Shown piece by piece: positions 22,245 to 30,549 of a stretch of DNA of 34,624 nucleotides (within the stretch, counting starts at the first letter, position 1; each line of letters begins with the position of its first letter). The stretch comes from a bacterium (lineage in GTDB: Bacteria > UBA6262 > WVXT01): NCBI GenBank assembly GCA_035530055.1, contig DATKVN010000055.1, positions 1 to 34,624 of the forward strand. Direction: 5' to 3'. The translations under genes were made by a program, and so were the position numbers. Below the pieces are notes generated by a model. The model saw only the letters and a program-made list of their open reading frames with translations. It did not search any database and was not told the origin of the DNA.

Positions 22245-23756
22245 TCAGGAGCTCGTTTTGGCCAGTTCTCCCCTGGCTATCTTTCCTGTCTTTGTCTTGG
22301 GAAGACTCTCCCTGAACTCAACTTCCTTGGGAACTTTGTAGTCTGCCATTTTCTCACGACAGTAATCGATTATCTCCTTATTCGTAGCTTCCATTCCCTC
22401 TTTCAGGGCGACAACTGCTCTTATTCTCTCACCTCTTTTTGGGTCAGGAGCACTCACTACTGCCACTTCTTTTATCTTGGGATGGTGGTGAAGAACGTCC
22501 TCAACCTCGGAAACATAGACCATCAATCCTCCCACATTTATCCTGTCCTGTTTCCTTCCCACAATGTAGATATAACCATCCTCGTCTCTCCGCGCTAAAT
22601 CGCCAGTGTGTAGCCAGCCATCCTTGATTATCTCCTCAGTGGCTTCAGGGTCATTGTGATACCCTTTCATTACGTGTGACCCACGAGTAACTATCTCACC
22701 AACCTCTCCCACGGGAAGTTCATCTCCATCCTCATCTACTATCTTCACTTCCTTGCCCGGCATTGGCTTGCCAATGTTTCCCAAGGGAGCATTGCTGTCG
22801 GGTGACTCGAGGGTAAGTAGAGGCGAAGTCTCAGTTAACCCATAACCTTGACAACATCGTCTTAATCTCAGTTTTTCTCCAAGTTCCTTGACCAGCCCGG
22901 GAGTTGAATACGCGCCCATAAGGGCGACAGCTTTCAAGCTGGACAAGTCGTACTTTTCAAATTGATTCAACTGTATCAATGCATTGGCCATAGGGGGCAC
23001 AAAATGGAGCTTAGTTACGCGGTTCTTCTCTACAGTCTCCAGCCATTTCCTGGGATTGAAAGCCCCTAAGATTGAAGTGGCAACCCCCATCACAATCGTC
23101 TGATTGAAAAGAATAGGTCCACTTATATGGGATGCGGGTAATGAGAGCATATAGACATCGTCCTCGGTGGTTTTCCATATAGCGTGCATATCTTTAGGGA
23201 ACCAGTCCAGGTTACCAAAAGTTACCATTACTCCCTTTGGCTTGGCAGTAGTCCCTGAAGTATAGAGATAAAGAGCTGTATCTCCATCCTCAACTTCCAC
23301 GGGAATAACTCGGGAGGAATCTTTATCTCTCATCTCTTTGAAAGATTTACACCCTTGTTTCACTTCTTCTCCCACCACGATGATGCTTTTTATACTGGGA
23401 ATTTCTGCTCTCATGGAGAGAAACATATCCTGAAACTGGCTGGTGGTAATAACTACCGCTGGTTTAGCGTCACCAAAAATTAACTTTACTTCCTCCTCTT
23501 TAAGCCTCACATCGAGTGGAGCATGAATAGCTCCAACTTTCAGGATAGCATAATAACTTAAAGCAATCTCCATTGCATCGGGCAGAAAAGTGACCACGCA
23601 GTCACCTTTCCTCACACCCTCCCCAATTAGACCTGCGCTTAGATTGTTCACCAGACGGTCGAGCTCCCGGAAAGAGACTTTCTCATCCTCAAAAAATATG
23701 GCCACCTTGTCTCCGAACTTACTAACACTTTCTTCCAGAACCTTTCCTATATTCAT
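22245..23756 (-). CDS. AMP-forming acyl-CoA synthetase/ligase
   Basis: About 503 residues of the ANL superfamily, which activates a carboxylic acid as acyl-AMP and passes it to CoA. Core motifs are intact: P-loop YTSGTTAKPKGV, YGLTETSPL, the hinge region GWLHTGDLARRDEDGYIYIVGRK, and the catalytic Lys in PKTKTGKIARGEL near the C-terminus. It resembles medium/long-chain fatty acyl-CoA ligases; the substrate cannot be fixed. I place the start at 23756, six bases after the AGGAGGAGG run, not at the upstream in-frame ATG that overlaps the porin gene. It is the last gene of the exporter locus. Confidence 0.93.
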   Translation of the reverse strand: MNIGKVLEESVSKFGDKVAIFFEDEKVSFRELDRLVNNLSAGLIGEGVRKGDCVVTFLPDAMEIALSYYAILKVGAIHAPLDVRLKEEEVKLIFGDAKPAVVITTSQFQDMFLSMRAEIPSIKSIIVVGEEVKQGCKSFKEMRDKDSSRVIPVEVEDGDTALYLYTSGTTAKPKGVMVTFGNLDWFPKDMHAIWKTTEDDVYMLSLPASHISGPILFNQTIVMGVATSILGAFNPRKWLETVEKNRVTKLHFVPPMANALIQLNQFEKYDLSSLKAVALMGAYSTPGLVKELGEKLRLRRCCQGYGLTETSPLLTLESPDSNAPLGNIGKPMPGKEVKIVDEDGDELPVGEVGEIVTRGSHVMKGYHNDPEATEEIIKDGWLHTGDLARRDEDGYIYIVGRKQDRINVGGLMVYVSEVEDVLHHHPKIKEVAVVSAPDPKRGERIRAVVALKEGMEATNKEIIDYCREKMADYKVPKEVEFRESLPKTKTGKIARGELAKTSS

Positions 23757-23778
23757 TTTCATCCTCCTCCTTTCTCCC

Positions 23779-25167
23779 TTAGAATCCAAATCTTAATTCA
23801 AAAAACAGCTCGTCTCTCTCAGCAAACTGCCCATAAAGATTCTTGGGTTTACCTTCAAAAATATGGACACCGGCAACTGCTACGAGACTATCCAGAATTT
23901 CAAACTGCACCTTAGGAGTTATTTTCCAGTCATTATCCAATCCATATATCACCAGGACCTCTGGCTTGAGCCTCTCATGCATAAAATCTGTAGAGAGCTT
24001 CAGGCTTAACATAGTAGTTACCTGATCCATTGGACCCAATGTTGGTCCAAACAGGAGACTATTGCCCTGATAACTTGCCTTGGATGTAATGAACTGGATG
24101 AATTGCAGGCTGGCAAGCCAGTTTGTCACCAGAGACTTATCGAATCCCAGGACATAGTTAAAGTTGTCCAGTTTCACTGGAGGACCTGCAACTCGACCAT
24201 CTGTTCCGTAGTAAGTAGGAACGTCTTGAATGTAAGCAAATTCACCCCTTATGGTCAAACCAGAAAGTGCCCCTTTAGTCAGGGCTTTGGTGAACGAAGC
24301 TCCATATAGGTATATCCGCTCATACCTCTTCTGAAGATTCAAGGTATCTGCAGGTCCAAACCAAGAATAATTGGCTCCTGGAAGATAGAATCCATACAGG
24401 AAATTGAGAGTATATTCGAATCCTCCCAATACATCAAGCCAGCGAAAACCTATAGTGGTATCCGACAAATCACTCCAGGGATCTGGCTTTACTTCTTCGT
24501 GGAAGGAAACCTTCGCGCCCGGCGGCCCGTTAATAAGCCAATTAACCACACTCGCTTGACCAAGCACTGATGCCCGGAAAGTAAAGGGAGCGCCTACAGG
24601 CGGAATGTAGTTTGCTTGGAAATCTGGAATAAACAGACACTGAAAAGTTCCGTTAACCGTTGGCGCATACTCTAACTTAACCATCCACAGAGGTATGCGG
24701 CTGTCAGCATAGTCATCGAGGGTGAACTCTCTCATATCAGTAGGATTTACTGCATCCAATATCTTCACACCATCGGCAGTTCCCCAGACCACCTGCTGTC
24801 TTCCTAACCTGACATCCAACCTGTCGGAAAGGAAATCCACATACAACTCCCTGAGCCAATCATTGGTAACATCTGTGCGGTAAAGTTCGCTTTTCACAGG
24901 TTCATATTGTTCTTCAGCGTCGAAGACACCGTCATAGAAAAACCTGAAAAGCCCAAATAGATGTAGATATTCTGTTGGTGTATATTCTACTCCCATCTGG
25001 ACTGTATTCTCAATCTTCATAAACTCGCCCATTTTCAGATGGCTCGCTGTCTCATTCTTTATTACCCCGGAAATGGTAACATTTTCAGCAACATCGATAC
25101 CATAAACTGAAGATGCCACCAAAACCATAAGCCCAATAATTAAAAATCTACTAACTCCTCGCTTCAT
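23779..25167 (-). CDS. DUF1302-type outer-membrane beta-barrel protein
   Basis: This 462-residue protein has a signal peptide (about residues 1-23, ending VYG) and alternating amphipathic strands, and it ends in Phe (FELRFGF), the usual C-terminal signal for outer-membrane barrels. The segment GRQQVVWGTADGVKILDAVNP is characteristic of DUF1302 family proteins, which often accompany RND exporters of the MMPL/HAE3 type and LolA-like proteins. AAGGAGG lies before the ATG. It probably supplies the outer-membrane step, or takes up a hydrophobic substrate. Function within the family is not established. Confidence 0.85.
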   Translation of the reverse strand: MKRGVSRFLIIGLMVLVASSVYGIDVAENVTISGVIKNETASHLKMGEFMKIENTVQMGVEYTPTEYLHLFGLFRFFYDGVFDAEEQYEPVKSELYRTDVTNDWLRELYVDFLSDRLDVRLGRQQVVWGTADGVKILDAVNPTDMREFTLDDYADSRIPLWMVKLEYAPTVNGTFQCLFIPDFQANYIPPVGAPFTFRASVLGQASVVNWLINGPPGAKVSFHEEVKPDPWSDLSDTTIGFRWLDVLGGFEYTLNFLYGFYLPGANYSWFGPADTLNLQKRYERIYLYGASFTKALTKGALSGLTIRGEFAYIQDVPTYYGTDGRVAGPPVKLDNFNYVLGFDKSLVTNWLASLQFIQFITSKASYQGNSLLFGPTLGPMDQVTTMLSLKLSTDFMHERLKPEVLVIYGLDNDWKITPKVQFEILDSLVAVAGVHIFEGKPKNLYGQFAERDELFFELRFGF

Positions 25168-25203
25168 CTTTAACCTCCTTAGAATTCAAGAATTCTTATT
25201 TTC

Positions 25204-25227
25204 GTCACCCTAAAGCGACCGACCTGT
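25204..25227. repeat. Third copy of the TCACCCT...CCGACCTGT repeat
   Basis: It lies between the LolA-like gene and the porin gene and matches the direct copies at 18580-18636, with two bases missing in the AAGGGC part. There is no sign that it terminates transcription. Confidence 0.65.
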
Positions 25228-25235
25228 TCAGAACC

Positions 25236-26099
25236 TTACCATTTACTTCTCATCAAAGTCTTTTCTGTAAACAACCCTTCTTTCAATCCCGAATCAAATT
25301 TTATCTCATCAAATGTAATAATTGTTTTATGCCCGGTTCTCACGTTCTTACATTCCAGTAATGTCTGAGGTAAGTACCCCTTTTGGTACTCTTGATATTC
25401 TCTAAAGAGTGTCCTTGCTTTTCTCTCCAGGGGATCGTAAATCTCATCGTAGATACTGGCTCCTGTATTCTTGTCAATCCAGACAATCCGTTTCGAATAA
25501 TACCAATCTTTTCTCTTTGGTTTTGCTTCCACCAGGTAGCAATCCAAACCCTCATAATAGGTCTTTCCCGTAAACTCAGAGTGGTAACCTTCAAATTTTT
25601 TATTCCCAATGATTTCATAAGTTTCGTCTTCCCACCTGCGGATGGTAATCTCTTCGGTAGTAAAATCAGTTCCCATAAAGGAATCATCTGCTTGCGACTG
25701 AGAGATTCTCCTTATCTTTCTCAAACTGGGTAGCCACAGCCAGACGTCCTGTTCCTTTTTCGGGTCGATGTAAGTCCAGGTTAAAATTGCCAGACCTTTT
25801 ACGTTGCCTGGCTCGGTGAACGCCACCACATCCTTATAGTCTATCCCATCGCTCTTTCTATTCAAAGTAATGCGCGACCTCAAAAATTTCCTATGTCTCT
25901 TAAAACCTCCCTTAGTAATCAACCACACATGGCCTGTGCTCTGGTAGTCCTGGGCAAATTTAGTGTGCTTGATATAGTACTTTATCTTCATTAATTCATC
26001 GGCTGAAATTCCTTCGTACGGTTTATCAATGGCACTCGCAAGCTGAGTCAAAACCAAAACCAGACCGCAAACCAGAAAAAACAATTTTAAAGACTTCAT
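25236..26099 (-). CDS. LolA-like periplasmic lipid/lipoprotein carrier (COG2834 type)
   Basis: This 287-residue protein has a signal peptide (1-23, cleaved after ASA). The mature part fits the outer-membrane lipoprotein-sorting family that neighbours HAE3 RND exporters: WLWLPSLRKIRRISQSQADDSFMGTD-type region (about residues 121-146), then YYEGLDCYLVEAKPK and a C-terminal GLKEGLFTEKTLMRS. LolA-fold proteins carry a hydrophobic ligand across the periplasm. Its place between the RND and porin genes supports a role as the shuttle between inner-membrane pump and outer-membrane acceptor. Confidence 0.85.
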   Translation of the reverse strand: MKSLKLFFLVCGLVLVLTQLASAIDKPYEGISADELMKIKYYIKHTKFAQDYQSTGHVWLITKGGFKRHRKFLRSRITLNRKSDGIDYKDVVAFTEPGNVKGLAILTWTYIDPKKEQDVWLWLPSLRKIRRISQSQADDSFMGTDFTTEEITIRRWEDETYEIIGNKKFEGYHSEFTGKTYYEGLDCYLVEAKPKRKDWYYSKRIVWIDKNTGASIYDEIYDPLERKARTLFREYQEYQKGYLPQTLLECKNVRTGHKTIITFDEIKFDSGLKEGLFTEKTLMRSKW

Positions 26100-26164
26100 C
26101 TTTCATCTCCTTTCTTTATATTTTAATTTAGAAAATAACCAATCTATCTTTCCTTTCTTTATCA

Positions 26165-26280
26165 CCTCCTTTCGCTTCGCTCAATCCGGCCGGGGTTCTC
26201 ACTATCTCGAACCCGTCGCCAGACCTGTCGCTCCTTACTCGTCGCGACGGCGACCCTTCCGCTTCGCTTCAGTTCCCGAT
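26165..26280. repeat. GC-rich repeat region between exporter and LolA-like gene
   Basis: This gap holds CGCTTCGCT direct repeats, a GAACCCGTCGCC block with GTCGCTCCTTACTCGTCGC that is a diverged relative of the tandem repeat at 13664-13809, and a hairpin TCCCGAT/ATCGGGA at the end. It is a composite of dispersed repeats with no open frame of note. Confidence 0.55.
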
Positions 26281-26284
26281 TTAT

Positions 26285-28669
26285 TCATCGGGACCCTCCT
26301 TTTTGCACCTTATTACTGCCTCTCCCCTTGGGGGAGAGGGGAGGGTGAGGGGGAATTATAAATTTTGGTTTGAAAATAGAAATAAGAGCAGGAAGCAGAA
26401 TCAATGCACCGAGCATATTCAATAGGAGAAGTGCCCCGAGAATAACTCCCAACCTGGCTTGTAAGCGAATATTGGAAAATACCCAGGAGAAGACTCCCAG
26501 AGCCACTGTTGCTCCTGTAAAGAATACAGCTTTCCCTGAAGTCTCCAGAGAAGTATATATTGCTCTTTCGAATGGCAATCCTTGTCTCAGCTCTTGCCTG
26601 AGACGACTGGTGACATATATCCCATAATCTACTCCCAATCCTATTCCCAAAGCGGCTACAGGTAATGTTTCTACTGTTAAGCTCACTCCCAGAAGACCCA
26701 GAGTTCCAAAAGTCAAAAGCACCCCCAGAACCAGAGGTATCAAAAGTAGAATCCCGGCAACATACGACCCATAAGCAACCCAAATACAAATAAATACTAT
26801 TGAAGATAATTGTATTATGTTTTGGGGCAAGACCTTTCTAATAATCTCATTTATAGCTGCCAGAATTCCGATATCTCCTCCTGGATAACGGAATTCAAAA
26901 TTCTGAACCTTATGATTCTTATCCACCCACTCTTTAGTTGCAGTCAGTACTTTGTTTATGGTCCCTGCCTTATGGTCTTTCAAATCAAATTTGATGTTGG
27001 CATACTTGTAATCAGGACTAACCACAGGGTCAAAATCACCGGGAAATGCAGTCATGGAGTAGAGGAAGAGATATTCTGCTATGGTTTGGCTCTTCTCAGG
27101 AACTCTTAAATATCTGGGGTTGCCGCCAAACATTGCAAAGTTAAGGCCCTTAATATAATCTACTAAGGAGAGGGAATGCCCTGCTTCAGGGATTTTCTCC
27201 TTTACGTAATTCGTAAGTGACTCCATTTCTAAAAGTGTCTGAGAATCTACCAGGCCTTCCTCTTCTTTACCTTCAATTAACACGTAATATGGGCTGGAGC
27301 CGGCAAATTTATTGCTTATCATCGTCTCGGCAACATTATAGGGAGAATTGCGGTAGAGAGATGCCGAACCAGGTTCATTATCCCCGACTACAATTCTGGA
27401 AGCACCTATCGTTCCCACCACTCCCAGGACGAGGAAAATACCTACCACTGCCCATCTGGAAAGGCGGTGTATACTCAAAGAGGATATTTTTCCCAGAATC
27501 CTGTTCAGCAAATTGAATTTTTCCTCTCGCTCAACCTCCTTTCTTTTAGGAGAAGGAAGAAAAGAAAGGATTGCAGGTATAAAGGTTACAGTAGTGAAGA
27601 AGATACTTAACACTCCTGCTCCGGTAGCCAGAGCCATACTCCTAATCATTGCCAGAGGGACTATAAGAAGAGAAAGAAAACCCAATCCATCAGTAACAAG
27701 GGAAGTGCAGGCGGGAACAAAGAGAGACTGAAGTGTTTCCTGAGAGGCTTCTTTGCTGGAAAGATGCTTCAGTTCATCTTCATAATATCTCTTTATAAAT
27801 TGAACAGAGTGGCTTATCCCCAAAGCCAGTACCAGAAAGGGCGTAAGTATGGTGGTTGGACCAAGCTTATATCCTGAAAGAGTAAGAATACCTAACCCCC
27901 AAACAGTAGCCATAAGACTGGAAGCAAGGGGAAGGAGAATTCCTCTCTTAGACCGGAAAGCAATGTATAAGATTAGAATCATTACAATTAGCGTTCCCAT
28001 AAAAATTTTCCCCATTTTGGGAGTATAGAAGTCAAGCCATCCTTCCAATATCGGTCTTCCACCAATGTATATATTGTTATTGGAATCCTTCTCTTCCTCA
28101 ATAATCTGTTGAACCTGGCGAAAGATTCTTCTCGAGGAGACATCCGATTCAAAATCAGCCTGAATTAGCGTGCTTTTGAAATCTTTCGATACAATGGGTC
28201 CATAAATCATAGGATTCCGGACAATAGTCTCTTTCAGTCTTTCCATTTCTTCAGCCGACTTCGGCGGATACCTCATAAGTCTTCTTGCTCCAAATCCCTC
28301 AGCAGTCGCTTTCACACTCTTGATTTTCCTCGCTGAAAGGGAAACAACTCTACCAGCATTTATTCCATTGAGAAGGTATAATTTCTTCGTGATGCTATGG
28401 ACTTTACTGAGAGTGGAATAATTAAATATATCTCCTTCTTTTACTTCAATGGCAATAGAGATTTGATTCAATCCACCGAAGATATGGGTAAGTTGTCTTT
28501 GCACTGCAAGGTAGGGATGTTTCTGGGGAGCAAAATCACCTAAATTGGTCTGCAAAGTTAAATGTCTCAGTTGATAGGCAAATAAAATAGTCAAAGCCAA
28601 AGAAATAAGAATAAATACTATCCTGTGACGAATGACAAATCTGGCAAAAAACTTGGAAAAATTATTCAA
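26285..28669 (-). CDS. RND superfamily exporter, MMPL/HAE3 type
   Basis: About 794 residues with two repeated halves, each a transmembrane helix, a large periplasmic loop and five further helices. The proton-relay region is recognisable as GIGLGVDYGIYVTSRLRQEL in the second half and ALGISHSVQFIKRYY in the first. Family members export lipids, hopanoids and other hydrophobic molecules. I use the TTG at 28669 because GGAGG lies seven bases upstream; an earlier TTG at 28696 would overlap padR. The last 22 or so residues (PPHPPLSPKGRGS and on) are encoded by a dispersed palindromic repeat and are unlikely to be ancestral. Confidence 0.92.
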   Translation of the reverse strand: MNNFSKFFARFVIRHRIVFILISLALTILFAYQLRHLTLQTNLGDFAPQKHPYLAVQRQLTHIFGGLNQISIAIEVKEGDIFNYSTLSKVHSITKKLYLLNGINAGRVVSLSARKIKSVKATAEGFGARRLMRYPPKSAEEMERLKETIVRNPMIYGPIVSKDFKSTLIQADFESDVSSRRIFRQVQQIIEEEKDSNNNIYIGGRPILEGWLDFYTPKMGKIFMGTLIVMILILYIAFRSKRGILLPLASSLMATVWGLGILTLSGYKLGPTTILTPFLVLALGISHSVQFIKRYYEDELKHLSSKEASQETLQSLFVPACTSLVTDGLGFLSLLIVPLAMIRSMALATGAGVLSIFFTTVTFIPAILSFLPSPKRKEVEREEKFNLLNRILGKISSLSIHRLSRWAVVGIFLVLGVVGTIGASRIVVGDNEPGSASLYRNSPYNVAETMISNKFAGSSPYYVLIEGKEEEGLVDSQTLLEMESLTNYVKEKIPEAGHSLSLVDYIKGLNFAMFGGNPRYLRVPEKSQTIAEYLFLYSMTAFPGDFDPVVSPDYKYANIKFDLKDHKAGTINKVLTATKEWVDKNHKVQNFEFRYPGGDIGILAAINEIIRKVLPQNIIQLSSIVFICIWVAYGSYVAGILLLIPLVLGVLLTFGTLGLLGVSLTVETLPVAALGIGLGVDYGIYVTSRLRQELRQGLPFERAIYTSLETSGKAVFFTGATVALGVFSWVFSNIRLQARLGVILGALLLLNMLGALILLPALISIFKPKFIIPPHPPLSPKGRGSNKVQKGGSR
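26319..26339. repeat. CCTCTCCCC palindromic repeat inside the RND gene end
   Basis: CCTCTCCCC and GGGGAGAGG surround a short loop, followed by GGGAGGGTGAGGGGGAATTAT. It matches 18422-18442 in reverse orientation. It lies within the coding sequence, extending the protein C-terminus. Confidence 0.75.
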
Positions 28670-28688
28670 CCGATTTCCTCCGCGCTTG

Positions 28689-29204
28689 TTAAGCAAATTG
28701 TTTTATCAATCTCTCTGTGAATCTGATTTCGGACTTGGCACTCTCCAGAGAATGCTCTGTAATAGCAATCATATGGTACAGGGCTTTCTCTTTCTGAAGA
28801 GTCTTTTCTCTATTCTCCGCCCAGGTTTTTATTCCTCTTAATCCATTCAACCTGTTTTCCAGTCTCCTCTTGACTATTTTAGGATTCCCATATTGGAGAA
28901 AGTAAAGCGAGAGGTCTATATTCAGGTAGGGTCTCTGAATAACGAGAAAATTCTTATTTAGCAGTTTAGCAAACTCTTCTTTCCCCTTTTTAGTAACCCT
29001 ATAGACATACTTCTCAGGACGCCTCCCTGCCTTTCCCGCTCTCTTGGAAACCATACCCTTCTCTTCTAACTTCTTCAAAGGATAGTAAACCGATTTGACA
29101 TTTATGCCAGTAAATTGACTTACTACATTATTAATCTCTTTTTTTATTTCATAACCGTGTTTCGGACCTTCCTGCAATAGACCCAAAAACATCAAATCTT
29201 CCAT
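28689..29204 (-). CDS. PadR-family transcriptional regulator
   Basis: About 171 residues: an N-terminal winged helix (MEDLMFLGLLQEGPKHGYEI, then NVKSVYYPLKKLEEKGMVSK) and a C-terminal helical dimerisation domain of the Vir_act_alpha_C type. PadR proteins are usually repressors released by small hydrophobic or phenolic ligands. I choose the ATG at 29204, eight bases after GGAGG; an ATG at 29219 has no ribosome-binding site and sits in the palindrome. The stop lies about 20 bases before the RND start, so it is the first gene of the export unit and probably its regulator. Confidence 0.92.
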   Translation of the reverse strand: MEDLMFLGLLQEGPKHGYEIKKEINNVVSQFTGINVKSVYYPLKKLEEKGMVSKRAGKAGRRPEKYVYRVTKKGKEEFAKLLNKNFLVIQRPYLNIDLSLYFLQYGNPKIVKRRLENRLNGLRGIKTWAENREKTLQKEKALYHMIAITEHSLESAKSEIRFTERLIKQFA

Positions 29205-29217
29205 TTTTTTTTCCTCC

Positions 29218-29253
29218 ATATAGTAAAATTTTAATAGTTAAATTTTACTATAT
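29218..29253. promoter_or_regulatory. Large palindromic operator upstream of padR
   Basis: A perfect 14-bp inverted repeat, ATATAGTAAAATTT and AAATTTTACTATAT, is separated by eight bases. It begins at the promoter -10 region and ends next to the padR ribosome-binding site, covering the expected transcription start. The form and place fit autorepression by the PadR dimer. Confidence 0.8.
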
Positions 29254-29280
29254 CCTAACAATCGCCAAGTGCTTTGTCAA
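29252..29280 (-). promoter_or_regulatory. Promoter for padR and the exporter locus
   Basis: TTGACA (29280-29275) and TAGGAT (29257-29252) are separated by 17 bases. The -10 element overlaps the outer end of the operator palindrome. Confidence 0.7.
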
Positions 29281-29330
29281 GCTTTTTTTGAAAAATTTTT
29301 TGTGAGAGGCGGGAATCGTTCGGAAGGGAT

Positions 29331-29367
29331 TAGGCATCCCGATTTTCAATCGGGAAATTTTTGCCTA
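29331..29367. repeat. Nested inverted repeat downstream of the methyltransferase
   Basis: TAGGCA and TGCCTA enclose TCCCGATT-TTC-AATCGGGA. The inner part is the same repeat as at 13341-13364. It may end the methyltransferase transcript, but no T tract follows on the minus strand. Confidence 0.6.
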
Positions 29368-29388
29368 CAACGACAGTGCCTGTGAGAG

Positions 29389-30231
29389 TCATTTAACGGC
29401 CACTATAGTAATATACCTGGAAAGAAGGCATCTTGATGTGATTTTTCTTAATCGCTTGGGAAGCATGTTGAGTATATATTCAATAATAATGAAATACGCA
29501 AATGGCTTTTTGGTCAGATTCCTTTTTGTATATTTATAACCAGACCATGATGAATATTCCAAACGCTTGAGAATCTTTGCTATCTCGCTATAGGTCCATT
29601 CCTTAAGGTGGAATCCTTCTGCCTCATTTGAAAAATAACGAGAAACATCGTGGGGACCTGAAAATCTATGGGGTGTCCGAAATACGTATACACCTTGCGG
29701 TCTCAAAATCTTTCTTACCAACTGAAAGTGAAATTCTGTATCCTCCGGATGTAAGTGTTCTATTAATTGGTCACTAAATACAACATCGGTAGAGTTCTCT
29801 TGCATTTGAAGATTATAGCCATCATAAATAATCAGTTCAAAATTATCTGGCACATTATCAAGTTGTCCTCTTTGGTCTGAAATATCTACCCCATAAACAA
29901 ACCTTACACGGTTACATATACTTATAGCAAATCTGCAATCACCAGGGGCAAACTCTACAAAAATTGTAGATTTATCAATAAACTTTTCTATTAACTTTAA
30001 CTTATTTTGATTTGCAATGGCGGTCATCTTCGGGTCTTCCCGACGTTTAAGTCTTGAGTGGTCAGGGACTTGTTTAAATAACTCGTCATACATTGTTTGA
30101 TAAATTATTTTTCTTTCTTCCCTGATAGCTCTTTTGAGTCTTGTGGCAATGGCTTTTTCTATCTCATAGTGATTCCTTATTTGTTCAAAAGTCCTATCGC
30201 TAGGAAGTTTTTTCTTTAATTTGCAGTTCAT
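29389..30231 (-). CDS. Class I SAM-dependent methyltransferase
   Basis: This 280-residue protein has a charged helical N-terminus of about 85 residues and a methyltransferase domain. SAM-binding motif I is FVEFAPGDCRFAI (about 91-103), the acidic end of the second strand is VYGVDISDQ, and a later strand holds VVFSDQLIEHLHPED, typical of the Methyltransf_11/23 group. After it comes VLRPQGVYVFRTPHR-like sequence (here KILRPQGVYVFRTPHR). The substrate is unknown; such enzymes often modify surface glycans or small molecules. It stands alone between a repeat cluster and the padR promoter. AAGGG lies ten bases before the ATG. Confidence 0.85.
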   Translation of the reverse strand: MNCKLKKKLPSDRTFEQIRNHYEIEKAIATRLKRAIREERKIIYQTMYDELFKQVPDHSRLKRREDPKMTAIANQNKLKLIEKFIDKSTIFVEFAPGDCRFAISICNRVRFVYGVDISDQRGQLDNVPDNFELIIYDGYNLQMQENSTDVVFSDQLIEHLHPEDTEFHFQLVRKILRPQGVYVFRTPHRFSGPHDVSRYFSNEAEGFHLKEWTYSEIAKILKRLEYSSWSGYKYTKRNLTKKPFAYFIIIEYILNMLPKRLRKITSRCLLSRYITIVAVK

Positions 30232-30291
30232 TTTATTTTAACCCTTCTTAGCTGAAATCGTTCCATCGGGGAAGTCCAGAATTTTTGGAGT

Positions 30292-30359
30292 CCTCCCGAA
30301 AGGGAGGTTGGAGTGTCAAGCGAAAGCTTGACCAAGTGAAACTCTCGTTTCACACTCCA
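30292..30359. repeat. Hairpin plus two-leaf nested palindrome
   Basis: CCTCCC-GAAA-GGGAGG (30292-30307) is followed by a unit at 30309-30359 with outer arms TGGAGT/ACTCCA enclosing CAAGC-GAAA-GCTTG and GTGAAAC-TCTC-GTTTCAC. It has the same layout as families A and C with different stem sequences. The interval 30232-30547 contains only such repeats. Confidence 0.75.
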
Positions 30360-30400
30360 GAATTTAATTACCTCGCTTTCGCAAGGATTCCAGGATTTTT

Positions 30401-30453
30401 GGAGTAGCGAAACTTGTTTCGCGTTAATAACGCAGAGCAAGCTCTGCTACTCC
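30401..30453. repeat. Family C cloverleaf repeat, second full copy
   Basis: The outer stem GGAGTAGC/GCTACTCC encloses GAAAC-TT-GTTTC, GCGTT-AAT-AACGC and AGAGC-AA-GCTCT. Compared with 16762-16811 the third leaf stem differs at three pairs, with both strands changed, and the second leaf is one pair longer. It is followed by a copy of CCTCCC-GAAA-GGGAGG at 30469-30484. Confidence 0.85.
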
Positions 30454-30493
30454 AGAGTCTTTTGGAGTCCTCCCGAAAGGGAGGTATATAAAA

Positions 30494-30549
30494 AAATGGT
30501 CGCTGTCCCTATTTAAATGGTCGCTGTCCCTATTTTTGTCCCTATTTTT
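30494..30549. repeat. Direct repeats of AAATGGTCGCTGTCCCTATTT
   Basis: Two adjoining 21-bp copies (30494-30514 and 30515-30535) and a truncated third (TTTGTCCCTATTTTT, 30535-30549) sit directly after, and overlap, the stop of the SprA-like gene. Confidence 0.85.

Noticed and set aside
30228-30440. Minus-strand open frame of 70 codons upstream of the methyltransferase
   Set aside because: It is entirely repeat sequence translated by chance; the family C cloverleaf and neighbouring hairpins explain it.
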